In this document: piece after piece, positions 23,153 to 31,720 of the stretch | Position numbering within the stretch: the first letter of the stretch is position 1 | How the letters are laid out: each line of letters starts with the position of its first letter | Assembly: GCA_003669605.1 (NCBI GenBank) | Contig: QWOP01000042.1 | Coordinates: 1 to 64,000 of the forward strand | DNA: 64,000 nucleotides | From: Planctomycetota bacterium | GTDB taxonomy: Bacteria > Planctomycetota > Planctomycetia > Pirellulales > UBA1268 | Direction of reading: 5' to 3' | Position numbers and translations under genes: made by a program | Notes under the pieces: generated by a model | What the model was told of the DNA's origin: nothing | The model's database searches: none | The model's input: only the letters and a program-made list of their open reading frames with translations

Positions 23153-24136
23153 ATGCCCTTGTACGACTTGTTGGCGACTCGGTTCGGTCGCTTCCGCCAT
23201 ACCCACTCCTCCAGAACGAGGCGCTGCCGGCCGGCTACCGATCTGGTCCGGGGGCTGACAACCGCTGCCGGCGTCCTCATTGCCCTCCCGACGGGCCTGT
23301 ACTGTTTGCCAGTCTGCGCACAGGTCGCGGCCTACAACCCCTACGCCGACAGTCAGGACAGCCCCCCGCCGGTGAGTCCTGATGGCACCATCCATTGGGG
23401 CACGTTCTACAAGTCGGCAGCGCTCCAGAAGTCGTACGAGCGGTTGTGGAACCTCGGCGCATGCCGGGGAAGCAACAAGGCAATCACCGTTCCTGTGGAG
23501 CAGAATCAGCTTTCGATCGATAGCCTGCCGACGGTCGATTTCCGGGGTGTCGTGCAGGGGGTGACGGGAAGCAACTCCGGAGGCGCGGTAGCCTTCATGG
23601 TCACCTCGCCGGATGGCGCCGCCGCTACGCAGCGAGTGGCGGTTCTTCATCCGGCCGGAGTGTCGCGGGTGGATGTGTCCGGCACGGCCCCAGTGGCGAT
23701 CCTCACGCCTGGTATGACTGTCCGCTGCCAGGCGACGGTGGATGGGAAAGGCCGTGCCGAAACCCCGATCCACACCCTCCATCTGGTGGCTCCTGCCACA
23801 GACGCCAAGCCGGCTCCCGTGACTCCTGGGCAGGAGGAGATGATCATCGGTCGGGTCGTGCAGATGAAGCGTGGCGTTCTTACCCTGCGCGTCGATGCCG
23901 GTCGCATCCGGCGTCTTTCGATTCCGCTGGCGGAGGATGCCACCGTCCAGGTGGCGTCGTCTCTGGTCTCGCTGGCGGGTGTCGGTGACGCCGTGGAAAT
24001 CAAGGGAAGACTCTGGGAAGGGGAGGGGAGCATCGGTGACGGCACGGTCTTCGCTGATAAAATCACAGTCACCAAGACATGCCTGCAGGCAACCTCCTCG
24101 ACCGCACGGATCCCGAGTTCTCCCAAGAGCCCATGA
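23153..24136 (+). CDS. Exported protein of unknown function, coupled to FGE
   Basis: I do not recognise the family. The 327-residue product has a basic N-terminus and one hydrophobic stretch (about residues 38-58, ending LPVCAQVAA) that reads as a late signal peptide. The rest looks like two beta-rich repeats: a segment about 115-190 and another about 225-310, both with Val/Ile-rich strands around binding-protein-like loops. Its stop overlaps the ATG of the FGE gene by 4 nt (ATGA), so the two are co-translated and may work together outside the cytoplasm. The start at 23153 is chosen over 23057 because the extra residues are unlike a signal. Confidence 0.7.
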   Translation: MPLYDLLATRFGRFRHTHSSRTRRCRPATDLVRGLTTAAGVLIALPTGLYCLPVCAQVAAYNPYADSQDSPPPVSPDGTIHWGTFYKSAALQKSYERLWNLGACRGSNKAITVPVEQNQLSIDSLPTVDFRGVVQGVTGSNSGGAVAFMVTSPDGAAATQRVAVLHPAGVSRVDVSGTAPVAILTPGMTVRCQATVDGKGRAETPIHTLHLVAPATDAKPAPVTPGQEEMIIGRVVQMKRGVLTLRVDAGRIRRLSIPLAEDATVQVASSLVSLAGVGDAVEIKGRLWEGEGSIGDGTVFADKITVTKTCLQATSSTARIPSSPKSP

Positions 24137-25272
24137 AGACCCGGATCTCCTCGTCGCCACGACGCTCCTTGTGGTGGTTCGTACCGTGGATCGGAGCCGG
24201 TCTGGCGGTGCTGCTGGGGCTGGGTCGACTGACGCTGCGCGACAATCCAGGCAGTGGACAGACAACCCGCCCCCGGCGCGGTTTTGAACCCACCATCGAG
24301 GACTCCCTCGCCGCCCCGGCAGACATTCCCGATGGAATGGTGTGGATCCCCGGAGGCGTGTTCTCGATGGGCTGTGACGATCCACGGCAGATCGAGCACG
24401 GCGGCAAAGATCCCATGCCCGACGCCCGTCCCATCCACAGAGTGTCTGTGAACGGGTTTTGGATGGACCACACCGAGGTCACCAACGCCCAGTTCGCCGC
24501 GTTCGTGCAGGCCACCGGGTATGTGACGGTCGCCGAGACACCTCCCCGTGCAGAAGATTTCCCCACCGCCCCGGCGGCCAATCTCGTCCCCGGCTCGATT
24601 GTCTTCACCCCCCCCCAAGGCCCCGTGCCACTGGCCAACCACTATGCCTGGTGGTCGTATGTCCCGGGAGCCGACTGGAGACATCCCACCGGCCCCGGCA
24701 GTTCGATCGACGGCCGCGACAGCGATCCCGTCGTTCAAGTCGCCTATAGCGACGCACTGGCCTACGCCACATGGGCCGGAAAGCGGTTGCCCACCGAGGC
24801 GGAATGGGAATTCGCAGCCCGAGGTGGACTGACCGGAGCCGCCTACCCTTGGGGAAACGAATTCCTTCCCGACAACCGCCCGATGGCCAATACCTGGCAG
24901 GGCCTCTTCCCCACGGGCAACACCGCCGCCGACGGCCATGCCTTCGCTGCGCCGGTGGCATCCTATCCACCCAACGCCTATGGGCTGTGTGACATGTCCG
25001 GCAACGTTTGGGAGTGGTGCTCCGACTGGTACCGCGACGACACCTACCGGCACGGTGCGCAGGCAGATAACTCCCCCGTAAGAAATCCCCAAGGCCCCGA
25101 GACCAGTCACGATCCGCAGGAGCCCGGTCAGGTCAAGAAGGTCCTGCGGGGCGGATCGTTCCTCTGCACCGACCAGTACTGTTCAAGATACATCGTCGGC
25201 ACCAGAGGGAAGGGGGAGGTGTCCTCAGGCAGCAATCACCTCGGTTTCCGCTGCGTGAAACAGGCCAGATGA
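24133..25272 (+). CDS. Membrane-anchored formylglycine-generating enzyme (SUMF1/FGE family)
   Basis: After an N-terminal membrane anchor (about residues 12-33), the 379-residue protein has a complete FGE-sulfatase fold: MVWIPGGVFSMG, WMDHTEVTN, RLPTEAEWEFAARGG, GNVWEWCSDWY and LRGGSFLC. The two copper-binding catalytic cysteines of genuine FGE are present as Cys345 and Cys350 (CTDQYC spacing), which most SUMF1-like proteins lack. Genuine FGE turns a sulfatase cysteine into formylglycine, and planctomycetes encode many sulfatases. No sulfatase lies in this window. The C-terminus converges on polX, only 6 nt away. Confidence 0.88.
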   Translation: MKTRISSSPRRSLWWFVPWIGAGLAVLLGLGRLTLRDNPGSGQTTRPRRGFEPTIEDSLAAPADIPDGMVWIPGGVFSMGCDDPRQIEHGGKDPMPDARPIHRVSVNGFWMDHTEVTNAQFAAFVQATGYVTVAETPPRAEDFPTAPAANLVPGSIVFTPPQGPVPLANHYAWWSYVPGADWRHPTGPGSSIDGRDSDPVVQVAYSDALAYATWAGKRLPTEAEWEFAARGGLTGAAYPWGNEFLPDNRPMANTWQGLFPTGNTAADGHAFAAPVASYPPNAYGLCDMSGNVWEWCSDWYRDDTYRHGAQADNSPVRNPQGPETSHDPQEPGQVKKVLRGGSFLCTDQYCSRYIVGTRGKGEVSSGSNHLGFRCVKQAR

Positions 25273-25278
25273 ACGACT

Positions 25279-27036
25279 TCAGTGACGGCTTCGGAGGAGC
25301 GACCGGAGCGCTGCCAAGGGGAGGGTGTTGACCACGTCGGCAGCCTGCAGCCCTGCTCGCCTCGCCTGGAGAACGCCGCAGCCCATCGCCCCAAGTCCGC
25401 GGATGGAATGGGCGTCGGTGGAAATCACGATCGCAACGCCGGCACGCTGCGCTGCCGCAGCATGGAGATCATTGAGATCGAGGCGTCTGGGGGTGGCGTT
25501 GATTTCGAGAAACGTACCGGTACGGGCCGCCGCTTCGACGACGGCCTCCATATCGACATCGTAGGCTGGGCGACGGTTGATGAGCCTTCCGGTGGGATGA
25601 CCGATCACGCTCACGGCAGGATGTTCGACCGCCTCGAGGATCCGGGACGTGATCTGCGCCCGTGGCTGCCCCTGACCGTAATGGAGGCTCGCCACCACCC
25701 ACTCCGCGTCCTCCAGCACTCGATCGGGGAGATCGAGCCCGCCTTTCTCGAGCATGTCGACTTCGATCCCCTTGAGCACGACGATGGGCGAAGCCCCGTC
25801 GGCGGCCAGTGCCTCATTGAGCAGGTCGATCCGCTCCCACTGCCGTCGCAGCCTCGTCTCGTCTAGGCCGTGGGCCATCGTCACCCGCTGACTGTGATCG
25901 GTGATGGCGATGTATTCCAGACCTCGCTCGATCGCCCCTCGCACCATCTCGGCAAGCGTGTCCTCGCCATCGGTGTCGGTGGTGTGCATGTGGAGATCGC
26001 CCCGGATGTCAGCCACGGTGATCAGCGCGGGAAGCAACCCCTCGGCGGCGAGGTGGATCTCCCCCCGTCCCTCGCGAAGTTCTGGCGGAATCCATGGCAG
26101 CCCCACCGCGCTGTACACATCCTCCTCGGTGGCGGCAGGGAGCGTCGGGAACACATCCGGGGTGACTACAAGGGAGTGGATGCCGTATTCGTTGAGCGAC
26201 AAGCCACGCTCACGGGCTCGGGAGCGGACGCGGATGTTGTGTTCCTTCGATCCGGTGAAGTACTGCCATGCCGCTCCGAAGGAGGCCGGCGGAATCACCC
26301 GCAGATCGATCTGCACCCCGCCAGGGCCGCGGATACTCGACTTCGTGTCCCCAGCGGCAATCACCTCCGATGTCTCCTGCCAATGATGGAAGTGGTCCAT
26401 CACCGTAGCCGGAGAGAGGCTGATCGCGAGGACATCGATGTCGCCGACGGTCTCGCATCCACGCCTCCAACTGCCCGCTCCTTCAATGCGATCGAGCCCC
26501 GGGCACGATTCCATCCACACCAGAAGCCTGGCAAGGATCGCATCGGCCTCTTCCCAGAGGAGCCGCTCCTGCACGGTGCTCCGCACGAACGCCAGGTTTT
26601 TGAGAATTGATGCCTCGGTCTTTTCGCCGAATCCCCTCATGCCGCGGACGAGTCCCGCACGGCAGGCAGCCTCTAGGCCGTCGAGAGAGTCAATCCCCAA
26701 CGACTGCACCAATTGCCTTACCTTCTTCGGCCCCAGCCCGGGGATACGGAAAAGGTCGAAAACAACAGCCGGCACCCGGGCCGATAATTCGTCGAGGGCC
26801 GGCAGGCGACCACTCTCGAGAATCGTCTCGATCTTCCCGGCCAAATCGCGGCCAATCCCCTCTAAGTCGGCGAGCGACCGCGTGGTGCTGTGGCGGATCG
26901 CCGCTAGTGATTCCGTCTCCGCGGCAATCGTTCGGGCGGCGGAACGGTAGGCACGGATGCGAAACTGATTCTCCCCCTCGTATTCGAGGAGGTCGGCGAG
27001 ATGCTCGAACAACGCAGCAACATCGGCGTTGGTCAC
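25279..27036 (-). CDS. polX: DNA polymerase X family protein with C-terminal PHP domain
   Basis: The 585-residue protein follows the PolX layout: an 8-kDa-like helix-hairpin-helix region (about 1-130, GIGRDLAGKIE and GLGPKKVRQL), a nucleotidyltransferase palm (GSWRRGCETVGDIDVL, then QIDLRV as third Asp), and a PHP phosphoesterase domain from about 335 (DLHMHTTDTDG, AITDHS, ISTDAHSI). Known relatives fill short gaps in base-excision repair and have 3'-5' exonuclease activity through PHP. All metal ligands appear intact. The start is GTG at 27036. Confidence 0.95.
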   Translation of the reverse strand: MTNADVAALFEHLADLLEYEGENQFRIRAYRSAARTIAAETESLAAIRHSTTRSLADLEGIGRDLAGKIETILESGRLPALDELSARVPAVVFDLFRIPGLGPKKVRQLVQSLGIDSLDGLEAACRAGLVRGMRGFGEKTEASILKNLAFVRSTVQERLLWEEADAILARLLVWMESCPGLDRIEGAGSWRRGCETVGDIDVLAISLSPATVMDHFHHWQETSEVIAAGDTKSSIRGPGGVQIDLRVIPPASFGAAWQYFTGSKEHNIRVRSRARERGLSLNEYGIHSLVVTPDVFPTLPAATEEDVYSAVGLPWIPPELREGRGEIHLAAEGLLPALITVADIRGDLHMHTTDTDGEDTLAEMVRGAIERGLEYIAITDHSQRVTMAHGLDETRLRRQWERIDLLNEALAADGASPIVVLKGIEVDMLEKGGLDLPDRVLEDAEWVVASLHYGQGQPRAQITSRILEAVEHPAVSVIGHPTGRLINRRPAYDVDMEAVVEAAARTGTFLEINATPRRLDLNDLHAAAAQRAGVAIVISTDAHSIRGLGAMGCGVLQARRAGLQAADVVNTLPLAALRSLLRSRH

Positions 27037-27067
27037 GGTTCCTCACATTGACAGGAAGAATCCAGGC

Positions 27068-28297
27068 TCATTGCTGGGGCCGGGAAGGCAGGGCGGCCGT
27101 CGGATACGCCCCCCTTGGTTGTACCGCCGGCTGCCAGGAAGTCGTGTGGATGGTGGGCTCAACAAGACGCGGAAACGCCCCTGTCGTGGTCCTCGGGCCG
27201 GGGCCAGGAACCGTAGGAATACCCGTACTCGAACCGACTGCCGGTGCCAACGGAATCGGCACCAGCCGTGGCTGGAGCGCCGGTGCCGATGCGGGCGACG
27301 CCGCAGCAGCGGCAGGAGCAGCAGGTGACTGGGGGAGCGCGGGCCCAGCGGCCGGCGGGGGCTGGATGGCAGGTGGTGTCGCCCCACCAGCACCGGTGGC
27401 TGCGGCCCCAGTTTGGCCGGTGGCCGGAGTACGGGGGGCTTCTTGAATCGGCCGGAGTGCCGGTGTGGGTGACAGGCCAGGTGGCGTGGTTGGCTGGAGC
27501 GCCGGAGCCCCTTGGAGTGGTGCGGCGAACGAACCGCTCTGCGGAACAATCTGGGGCTGGTAGGTGGGAGGGGCAGACGTGGCTGTGCCCTGAGGCAACA
27601 TCGGGGCCGCGATGCTGGTCTGGCCATTGACGATCTGCTGGGGAATATCGGCACCGGCTGCCCCCCAAGCCTGCGGTGTCGTCTGAATCGGTGCGCTAAA
27701 CGGACTGCTGGCGGCACCGGCCGGTCCAGGGGCCACCGTGGTGGCCGGCGCAAACTGTACGGGGGCTGCGGACGCCGGCTGGCCGTAGGTCGGCTGGCCA
27801 TACGCCGGCTGAGCGTATCCCTGCTGGCTCTGCCCGGGTTGCATCTGGACATACTTGGTCGAATAGACAGCGCGGTACTGCGTGTACGGCACGTTGACAG
27901 CCTGCTGCACGTAATTGGTGACCTGCTCCATGCACTCACGCGGGCACCCGGTACACGGATCTATCTCCGAGGATGGCTTGTAACTGGTCACCGGAACGCA
28001 GCGGTACTGAGTCCGGTAGGTCGTCTCCGGCACATAGCTCACCTGCTGGACCGGAACCATTACTGGGCTCGGGGGCGCGGCCATCGGTGCTGCCATCGGG
28101 GCCATCAGCGGAGCGGCCACCGGAGCGGCCATCGGAGCAACGGGGGCGATGGCGTAGGCTTGCGGAGCCTTCCGGAAGCAGGACTGCATTCCGCCAAACA
28201 AATCATTGAGGCAACACTGCGCCTGCCCCGCACGCGGATCGTGAACTGCCAGGGCGCCAGCTAGGCTCAGCAATCCGACCCATCGCCTCGTATTCAT
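27068..28297 (-). CDS. Pro/Ala-rich exported protein of unknown function
   Basis: The 409-residue protein opens with a signal peptide (MNTRRWVGLLSLAGALAV, cleavage near GQA-QC). Then come a Cys-containing stretch, a repeated PMAAP/PVAAP segment (about residues 45-75), and a Tyr/Val-rich region (VSYVPETTYRTQYRC, YVQQAVNVPYTQYR) that resembles the YTV-type repeats of planctomycete surface proteins. The last two thirds are low-complexity Pro/Ala/Gln. Six Cys residues could form disulfides outside the cell. It is probably a cell-envelope structural protein. The ATG at 28297 is chosen because it gives the signal peptide. Confidence 0.75.
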   Translation of the reverse strand: MNTRRWVGLLSLAGALAVHDPRAGQAQCCLNDLFGGMQSCFRKAPQAYAIAPVAPMAAPVAAPLMAPMAAPMAAPPSPVMVPVQQVSYVPETTYRTQYRCVPVTSYKPSSEIDPCTGCPRECMEQVTNYVQQAVNVPYTQYRAVYSTKYVQMQPGQSQQGYAQPAYGQPTYGQPASAAPVQFAPATTVAPGPAGAASSPFSAPIQTTPQAWGAAGADIPQQIVNGQTSIAAPMLPQGTATSAPPTYQPQIVPQSGSFAAPLQGAPALQPTTPPGLSPTPALRPIQEAPRTPATGQTGAAATGAGGATPPAIQPPPAAGPALPQSPAAPAAAAASPASAPALQPRLVPIPLAPAVGSSTGIPTVPGPGPRTTTGAFPRLVEPTIHTTSWQPAVQPRGAYPTAALPSRPQQ

Positions 28298-28650
28298 GAC
28301 TGACTCCTCGACTCGTTGATCCACTCGAACTGTCGAACAGATGTTCCCGCGCCAGCACCGGAGCACTCGGGTCTCCTCCGGTCCCAACGTTGGGAGGTGG
28401 CCACTGCCACCCAGAAATGCGGCAGGAACCCGTCGCCCGCGACGGTCCATTTCCGACTTCTGAATAAGCCTAGGTTCCGCTACAGCGTATTCCGGAAAAA
28501 TATCCGGGCTCGGGAATCATGAATTCCTATGAGCAGCGCGTCACAATCGTCACCACGCCTACAGCCCGTTCGCGAGACACGCGAAACTGCGGTGGAAGCA
28601 TCGACGGACCGTCGATTTGGACCTCGGATGAGGGGCGGACGTCCGACGTG
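28298..28650. promoter_or_regulatory. 353-nt gap with two palindromes, upstream of the Pro/Ala-rich exported protein
   Basis: No gene is supported. ATTCCGGAAAAATATCCGG near 28489-28507 and two hairpins nearer the ATPase stop are the visible structure. The promoter of the exported protein gene must lie here; I cannot pick clear -35/-10 boxes. Confidence 0.4.
28569..28616 (-). terminator. Pair of short hairpins downstream of the ATPase gene
   Basis: ATCGACGG/CCGTCGAT (28600-28607 with 28609-28616) and TTCGCG/CGCGAA (28569-28574 with 28580-28585) lie 35-80 nt beyond the end of the minus-strand ATPase gene. They may end that transcript. No U-run is present. Confidence 0.3.
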
Positions 28651-29301
28651 TCACAGGTCGCCGATCAGACGGCGACGACGCTCGAATCGATCGTAGAGAT
28701 CATCCAGTGCCCGGCGGATGTCGCCGCCGGAGTGACGAAAGGCTTCGGCAACGTCCTCGTCCCGGATCATGATGCCGTACCACTCATCGTGCCCAGGGAG
28801 CCGCGCGACGATCTCGGCAAGCAGCGACTTCGAGGTTCTGCAGATCACCAACACCGGGAGGCCAAGGGGGCGGTGCGATGTGACCACCAGCGCCACACTC
28901 CGCCACGCAGCTGTCCAGCGGACAAGACCGCGCCCGATGGCACCGAGGGCTTCCCAACTGTCGAGACATGCCACCCCTCCCCGCGGAAGGCGCCACACCA
29001 TCCGCAGGGCATCCGGTGTGGCGGCAGCTCCACGGATCCGGATCCGCTCCACCGGTCTCCCTTCTGATTCGATGCGTCCTGCGAGATGGACAAGAAGCGT
29101 CGACTTTCCCGAACCATGCGCTCCAACGATAGCAGCACTGCCGCCGAGAATGGCAAGGCGGGCGGCCAAGCCCCCGAGGTCGTGCAGTCGACCGGCCGCC
29201 GGATCGTGCGGTGCCAGGCTGGCAGGGCCGATGTAGCGAGTGGCGAATGGATTCGTCGGCTCCACCGTCCGGGTCGTACACAGATCGAATGCTGATGCCA
29301 T
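28651..29301 (-). CDS. Small AAA+-like P-loop ATPase of unknown role
   Basis: The 216-residue protein has a Walker A motif GAHGSGKST (about residues 61-69), a Walker B-like GGVACLDSWE (about 107-116), a sensor-1-like VVTSHRP and a C-terminal GGDIRRALDDLYD that looks like a sensor 2. It lacks an ABC signature. The canonical DE of Walker B is replaced by DS, so ATP may be bound more than hydrolysed. It is the last gene of the membrane/arrestin-like/ATPase cassette, 126 nt after the arrestin-like gene. I cannot name a function. Confidence 0.75.
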   Translation of the reverse strand: MASAFDLCTTRTVEPTNPFATRYIGPASLAPHDPAAGRLHDLGGLAARLAILGGSAAIVGAHGSGKSTLLVHLAGRIESEGRPVERIRIRGAAATPDALRMVWRLPRGGVACLDSWEALGAIGRGLVRWTAAWRSVALVVTSHRPLGLPVLVICRTSKSLLAEIVARLPGHDEWYGIMIRDEDVAEAFRHSGGDIRRALDDLYDRFERRRRLIGDL

Positions 29302-29334
29302 TTGGGCGAGTCATCACTGCTTCCACGGCACATG

Positions 29335-29421
29335 AACTGCCTGTGACAAAGCCGTCATGATCCTTCTTCCATGGAGTCAATAAAACCGGATTCTCACCTG
29401 CTTCGCACTCGCGACTGCCTC
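29335..29421 (+). repeat. Copy A of a dispersed intergenic repeat
   Basis: This stretch aligns with 60326-60412 when small gaps are allowed. The best part, 29399-29421, matches 60390-60412 at 21 of 23 positions (core CGCACTCGCGA). It lies between the arrestin-like gene and the ATPase gene. Confidence 0.5.
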
Positions 29422-29427
29422 GTGAGG

Positions 29428-29913
29428 TCAGACATAGAGCCTCTCCACGGCCCGCACAGGGATCGCTGCCGGCGGGACGCTCCCGAGTGTGAACACGTGC
29501 TCCGAAACATGGTCTCGTCCAGTCTCGAAGAACACCCGGAGCCTCACGCACCAGCGGATCTTCACAATCACCCCCTCGTAGGAAAGTGGGCTCGAGGGGA
29601 GTTGCACGGCAAAGGATCCCTCTGGCATCACGCCGGCGATGGTTTCCTGCGTGGTAAACCGCTCGAAGAAATGAACCCCCATATCCTCCTCGCCCTTGCC
29701 TTCGGTGTACCACAGGAGCGACCGTTCCATCGCCCTGGTGCGGTCCTCGGCGATTCCGCTGACTGCATATTCAACAGTCAGCCACTCGAGCGGTTGATAG
29801 CAACGTCCCGGATGACTGAACTGGAGCATCACCCGGGGAAAGGACGTTGGCCTGGCCTCCGGAGTGGCATCCCGTGGTTCCCACGACTGCGGGGATCGTG
29901 CGGCGTCACTCAT
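29428..29913 (-). CDS. Soluble arrestin-like protein of unknown function
   Basis: The 161-residue protein has no signal peptide or membrane segment. Beta strands alternate through the sequence, with a closing pattern (LPSSPLSYEGVIVKIRW then VRLRVFFETG) like the second half of arrestin/Vps26/Spo0M folds. The assignment is structural guesswork from strand pattern, not a clear family match. Its ATG overlaps the stop of the membrane protein gene by 4 nt (ATGA, 29910-29913), so the two proteins are made together and may bind one another. Confidence 0.65.
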   Translation of the reverse strand: MSDAARSPQSWEPRDATPEARPTSFPRVMLQFSHPGRCYQPLEWLTVEYAVSGIAEDRTRAMERSLLWYTEGKGEEDMGVHFFERFTTQETIAGVMPEGSFAVQLPSSPLSYEGVIVKIRWCVRLRVFFETGRDHVSEHVFTLGSVPPAAIPVRAVERLYV

Positions 29914-30995
29914 CCTGCTTCCTCCAACACTTCAGGGGGGGGTTCTGGCAGGACCGCACGGATCGATCCGGGAAAAACCACCACGGGAAACACACGCACG
30001 AATTCAGGCCAGCGGTCAGGCTGACCACGGACAACCACCCTCCATTGAACGGAATTGTTCTCCGATGCGAACGAATGCATCGCCCCCGGGGGGATCGTCA
30101 CGGTGACACGGGCCTCGAAGCGGCCTCCCGGCACCGCGCGCACCCGCTGCCAACCGGCAATCCTCTCCCTCCGCACAACCAGTCGCTGCGTGCGTGTATC
30201 TGTCCCTTGGCGGAACGTCGCTTGTTCCTCAATCTCCAACCCGAGTTCAATCGAACGAAAGAGCCCTGCTCCACCTTGTCCGAGGAGCACATCATACGAG
30301 GATCCGGGGACGAGCGGATGGTCAGAGATCTCGATCTGAGTCGGTCCCACGGACGTCGCGAGGACGACCGCTCTCACGAAGAAAACGACGCCGCCAACTC
30401 CCACGGCGACGAATGGCACGAGCAGGCACAGCAGGAGCCAGTCGATGGTGCCGCCGATCAGATCGGCGCCGGCGCCAACGGCGAGAACCACCACAACGGC
30501 GTTCCACAGCAAGGCAAACAATCCGAATCCGACGAGCGTCCAGTTCTCCGGGCTCTCCAGTGGGAGACGGTAGCGGAGCACCGTGCCAGGGGAATTCTCC
30601 AGGTTTTCACAGGGAGGAACCCCGGGGTGGCCAGGGGGATTCTGCGTACCCCGGGCCAGTCCTTTGACCAGCGCCAGCCCCCCCGCCGCACGGTGTTCCA
30701 GTGACTTTCCCCAGATCCTCACCACCCGCACCAAGCCCGAACCGCCAAAGGCCAACAACGCCACTGGAATCAGGAGGGTCAATAACCACATCCACCAGTC
30801 GTACCCCCGTTGGAGGACGACAACGTCGGGCTCGGCCGGCGCGTAGACGGCCGCCCCGGTCACCAACAGGGCGCCGAACACCAATCCAACGGAGATCAAC
30901 AACGCGTAGAAAAGCCCCTCGGCGAACGTGCCCCACGCCTGGGAGCCAGTCCGCCGATGCCCTCTTTTTTTGGCGAAGAATCGCGGTGGTCTCAT
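29910..30995 (-). CDS. Multi-span membrane protein with arrestin-like C-terminal domain
   Basis: The 361-residue protein has two hydrophobic helices near the N-terminus (about residues 20-45 and 65-85), a cytoplasmic-looking loop, two more helices (about 145-170 and 180-210), then a soluble beta-rich domain of about 150 residues ending with FVRVFPVVVFPG. The loop region is like DUF3592 proteins in feel, and the last domain matches the arrestin-like pattern of the next gene. The ATG at 30995 is chosen; a start at 31031 would add 12 residues. It is the first gene of the cassette. Confidence 0.65.
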   Translation of the reverse strand: MRPPRFFAKKRGHRRTGSQAWGTFAEGLFYALLISVGLVFGALLVTGAAVYAPAEPDVVVLQRGYDWWMWLLTLLIPVALLAFGGSGLVRVVRIWGKSLEHRAAGGLALVKGLARGTQNPPGHPGVPPCENLENSPGTVLRYRLPLESPENWTLVGFGLFALLWNAVVVVLAVGAGADLIGGTIDWLLLCLLVPFVAVGVGGVVFFVRAVVLATSVGPTQIEISDHPLVPGSSYDVLLGQGGAGLFRSIELGLEIEEQATFRQGTDTRTQRLVVRRERIAGWQRVRAVPGGRFEARVTVTIPPGAMHSFASENNSVQWRVVVRGQPDRWPEFVRVFPVVVFPGSIRAVLPEPPPEVLEEAG

Positions 30996-31097
30996 GGCCG
31001 GACTACCGATCCCCCTCCCGCAGAATTCCACTCCGCTCCATCCTCCGCGAATGCGGAATCGGGAAGCAGCCAGGCCACGGGGATGGCGCGGGCCTGA

Positions 31098-31406
31098 TCA
31101 GCCCCCCCTCCCAGCATCTCTGCCAGGTGCCACCGCCAGCGGCCCGTCAGCCGACGATTGCGCCGAACGATAAAAGCCGATCCGTTCGAGTGCCCTGTAG
31201 ACCTCGTCAAGCGTCTTCTCACCAAAATTGGAGATCGACAGCAGATCCGCACGCGTGCACTTTAAGAGGTCGTGCACCGTGAAAATCCCGCGCTCCTCGA
31301 GGCAGTTTGTGGTTCGTACCGAGAGGCCGATCTCGGCGGTGCTCATGTCCAATTTCTCTGCCATTTCGTCCGACTGAGTGAGGTTCTTATAAGGAATGCG
31401 AGGCAT
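31098..31406 (-). CDS. Free-standing RNA polymerase alpha C-terminal domain-like protein
   Basis: The 102-residue protein has no alpha N-terminal domain. Its middle (about residues 22-80) is a full alpha-CTD: LSVRTTNCLEERGIFTV then SISNFGEKTLDEV. Residues that in E. coli alpha contact the DNA minor groove (Arg265, Asn268, Gly296, Lys298) are all kept. A strong GGGAGGG ribosome site precedes the ATG. It could bind A/T-rich upstream elements or replace alpha-CTD on polymerase, but that is inference. The N-terminal 20 residues are charged, and the C-terminus is Gly/Ala-rich. Confidence 0.88.
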   Translation of the reverse strand: MPRIPYKNLTQSDEMAEKLDMSTAEIGLSVRTTNCLEERGIFTVHDLLKCTRADLLSISNFGEKTLDEVYRALERIGFYRSAQSSADGPLAVAPGRDAGRGG

Positions 31407-31720
31407 GGGGTCCCTCCCGTGCGATTGACTTTTGAAACCAAGAATCGGGCCCGGCCCACGATCGGGGCCGGAACCACATCACAAAACCGTTGCCGACAGG
31501 CCCTGCATGCTGCCAAGGACCACACGAGATAAGGACCGCTTCCGCCCGATACCGGCGCCGGAATCGATCCGCCATCACCCACGATCCATCGCCGGGTGAA
31601 CTGCTTTCGTGCCGGAGGAAATATACTCGGGGGCTCCGTTTTCCGCATCCTGTCGACCCGGGTCACGACTCACTCAAGACTGTGTATTCCCCGCAGACTC
31701 CCTCAGTTGCTTCCGGCACC
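31407..31720. promoter_or_regulatory. 314-nt divergent intergenic region between the alpha-CTD gene and the helicase gene
   Basis: No gene is supported. It must carry two divergent promoters. TATACT at 31622-31627 is the best -10-like string for the helicase, with no convincing -35. Otherwise nothing stands out. Confidence 0.4.

Noticed and set aside
22970-25110. Long minus-strand frames opposite the exported protein and FGE genes
   Set aside because: FGE motifs with catalytic Cys are on the plus strand, and the opposite frames have no motif.
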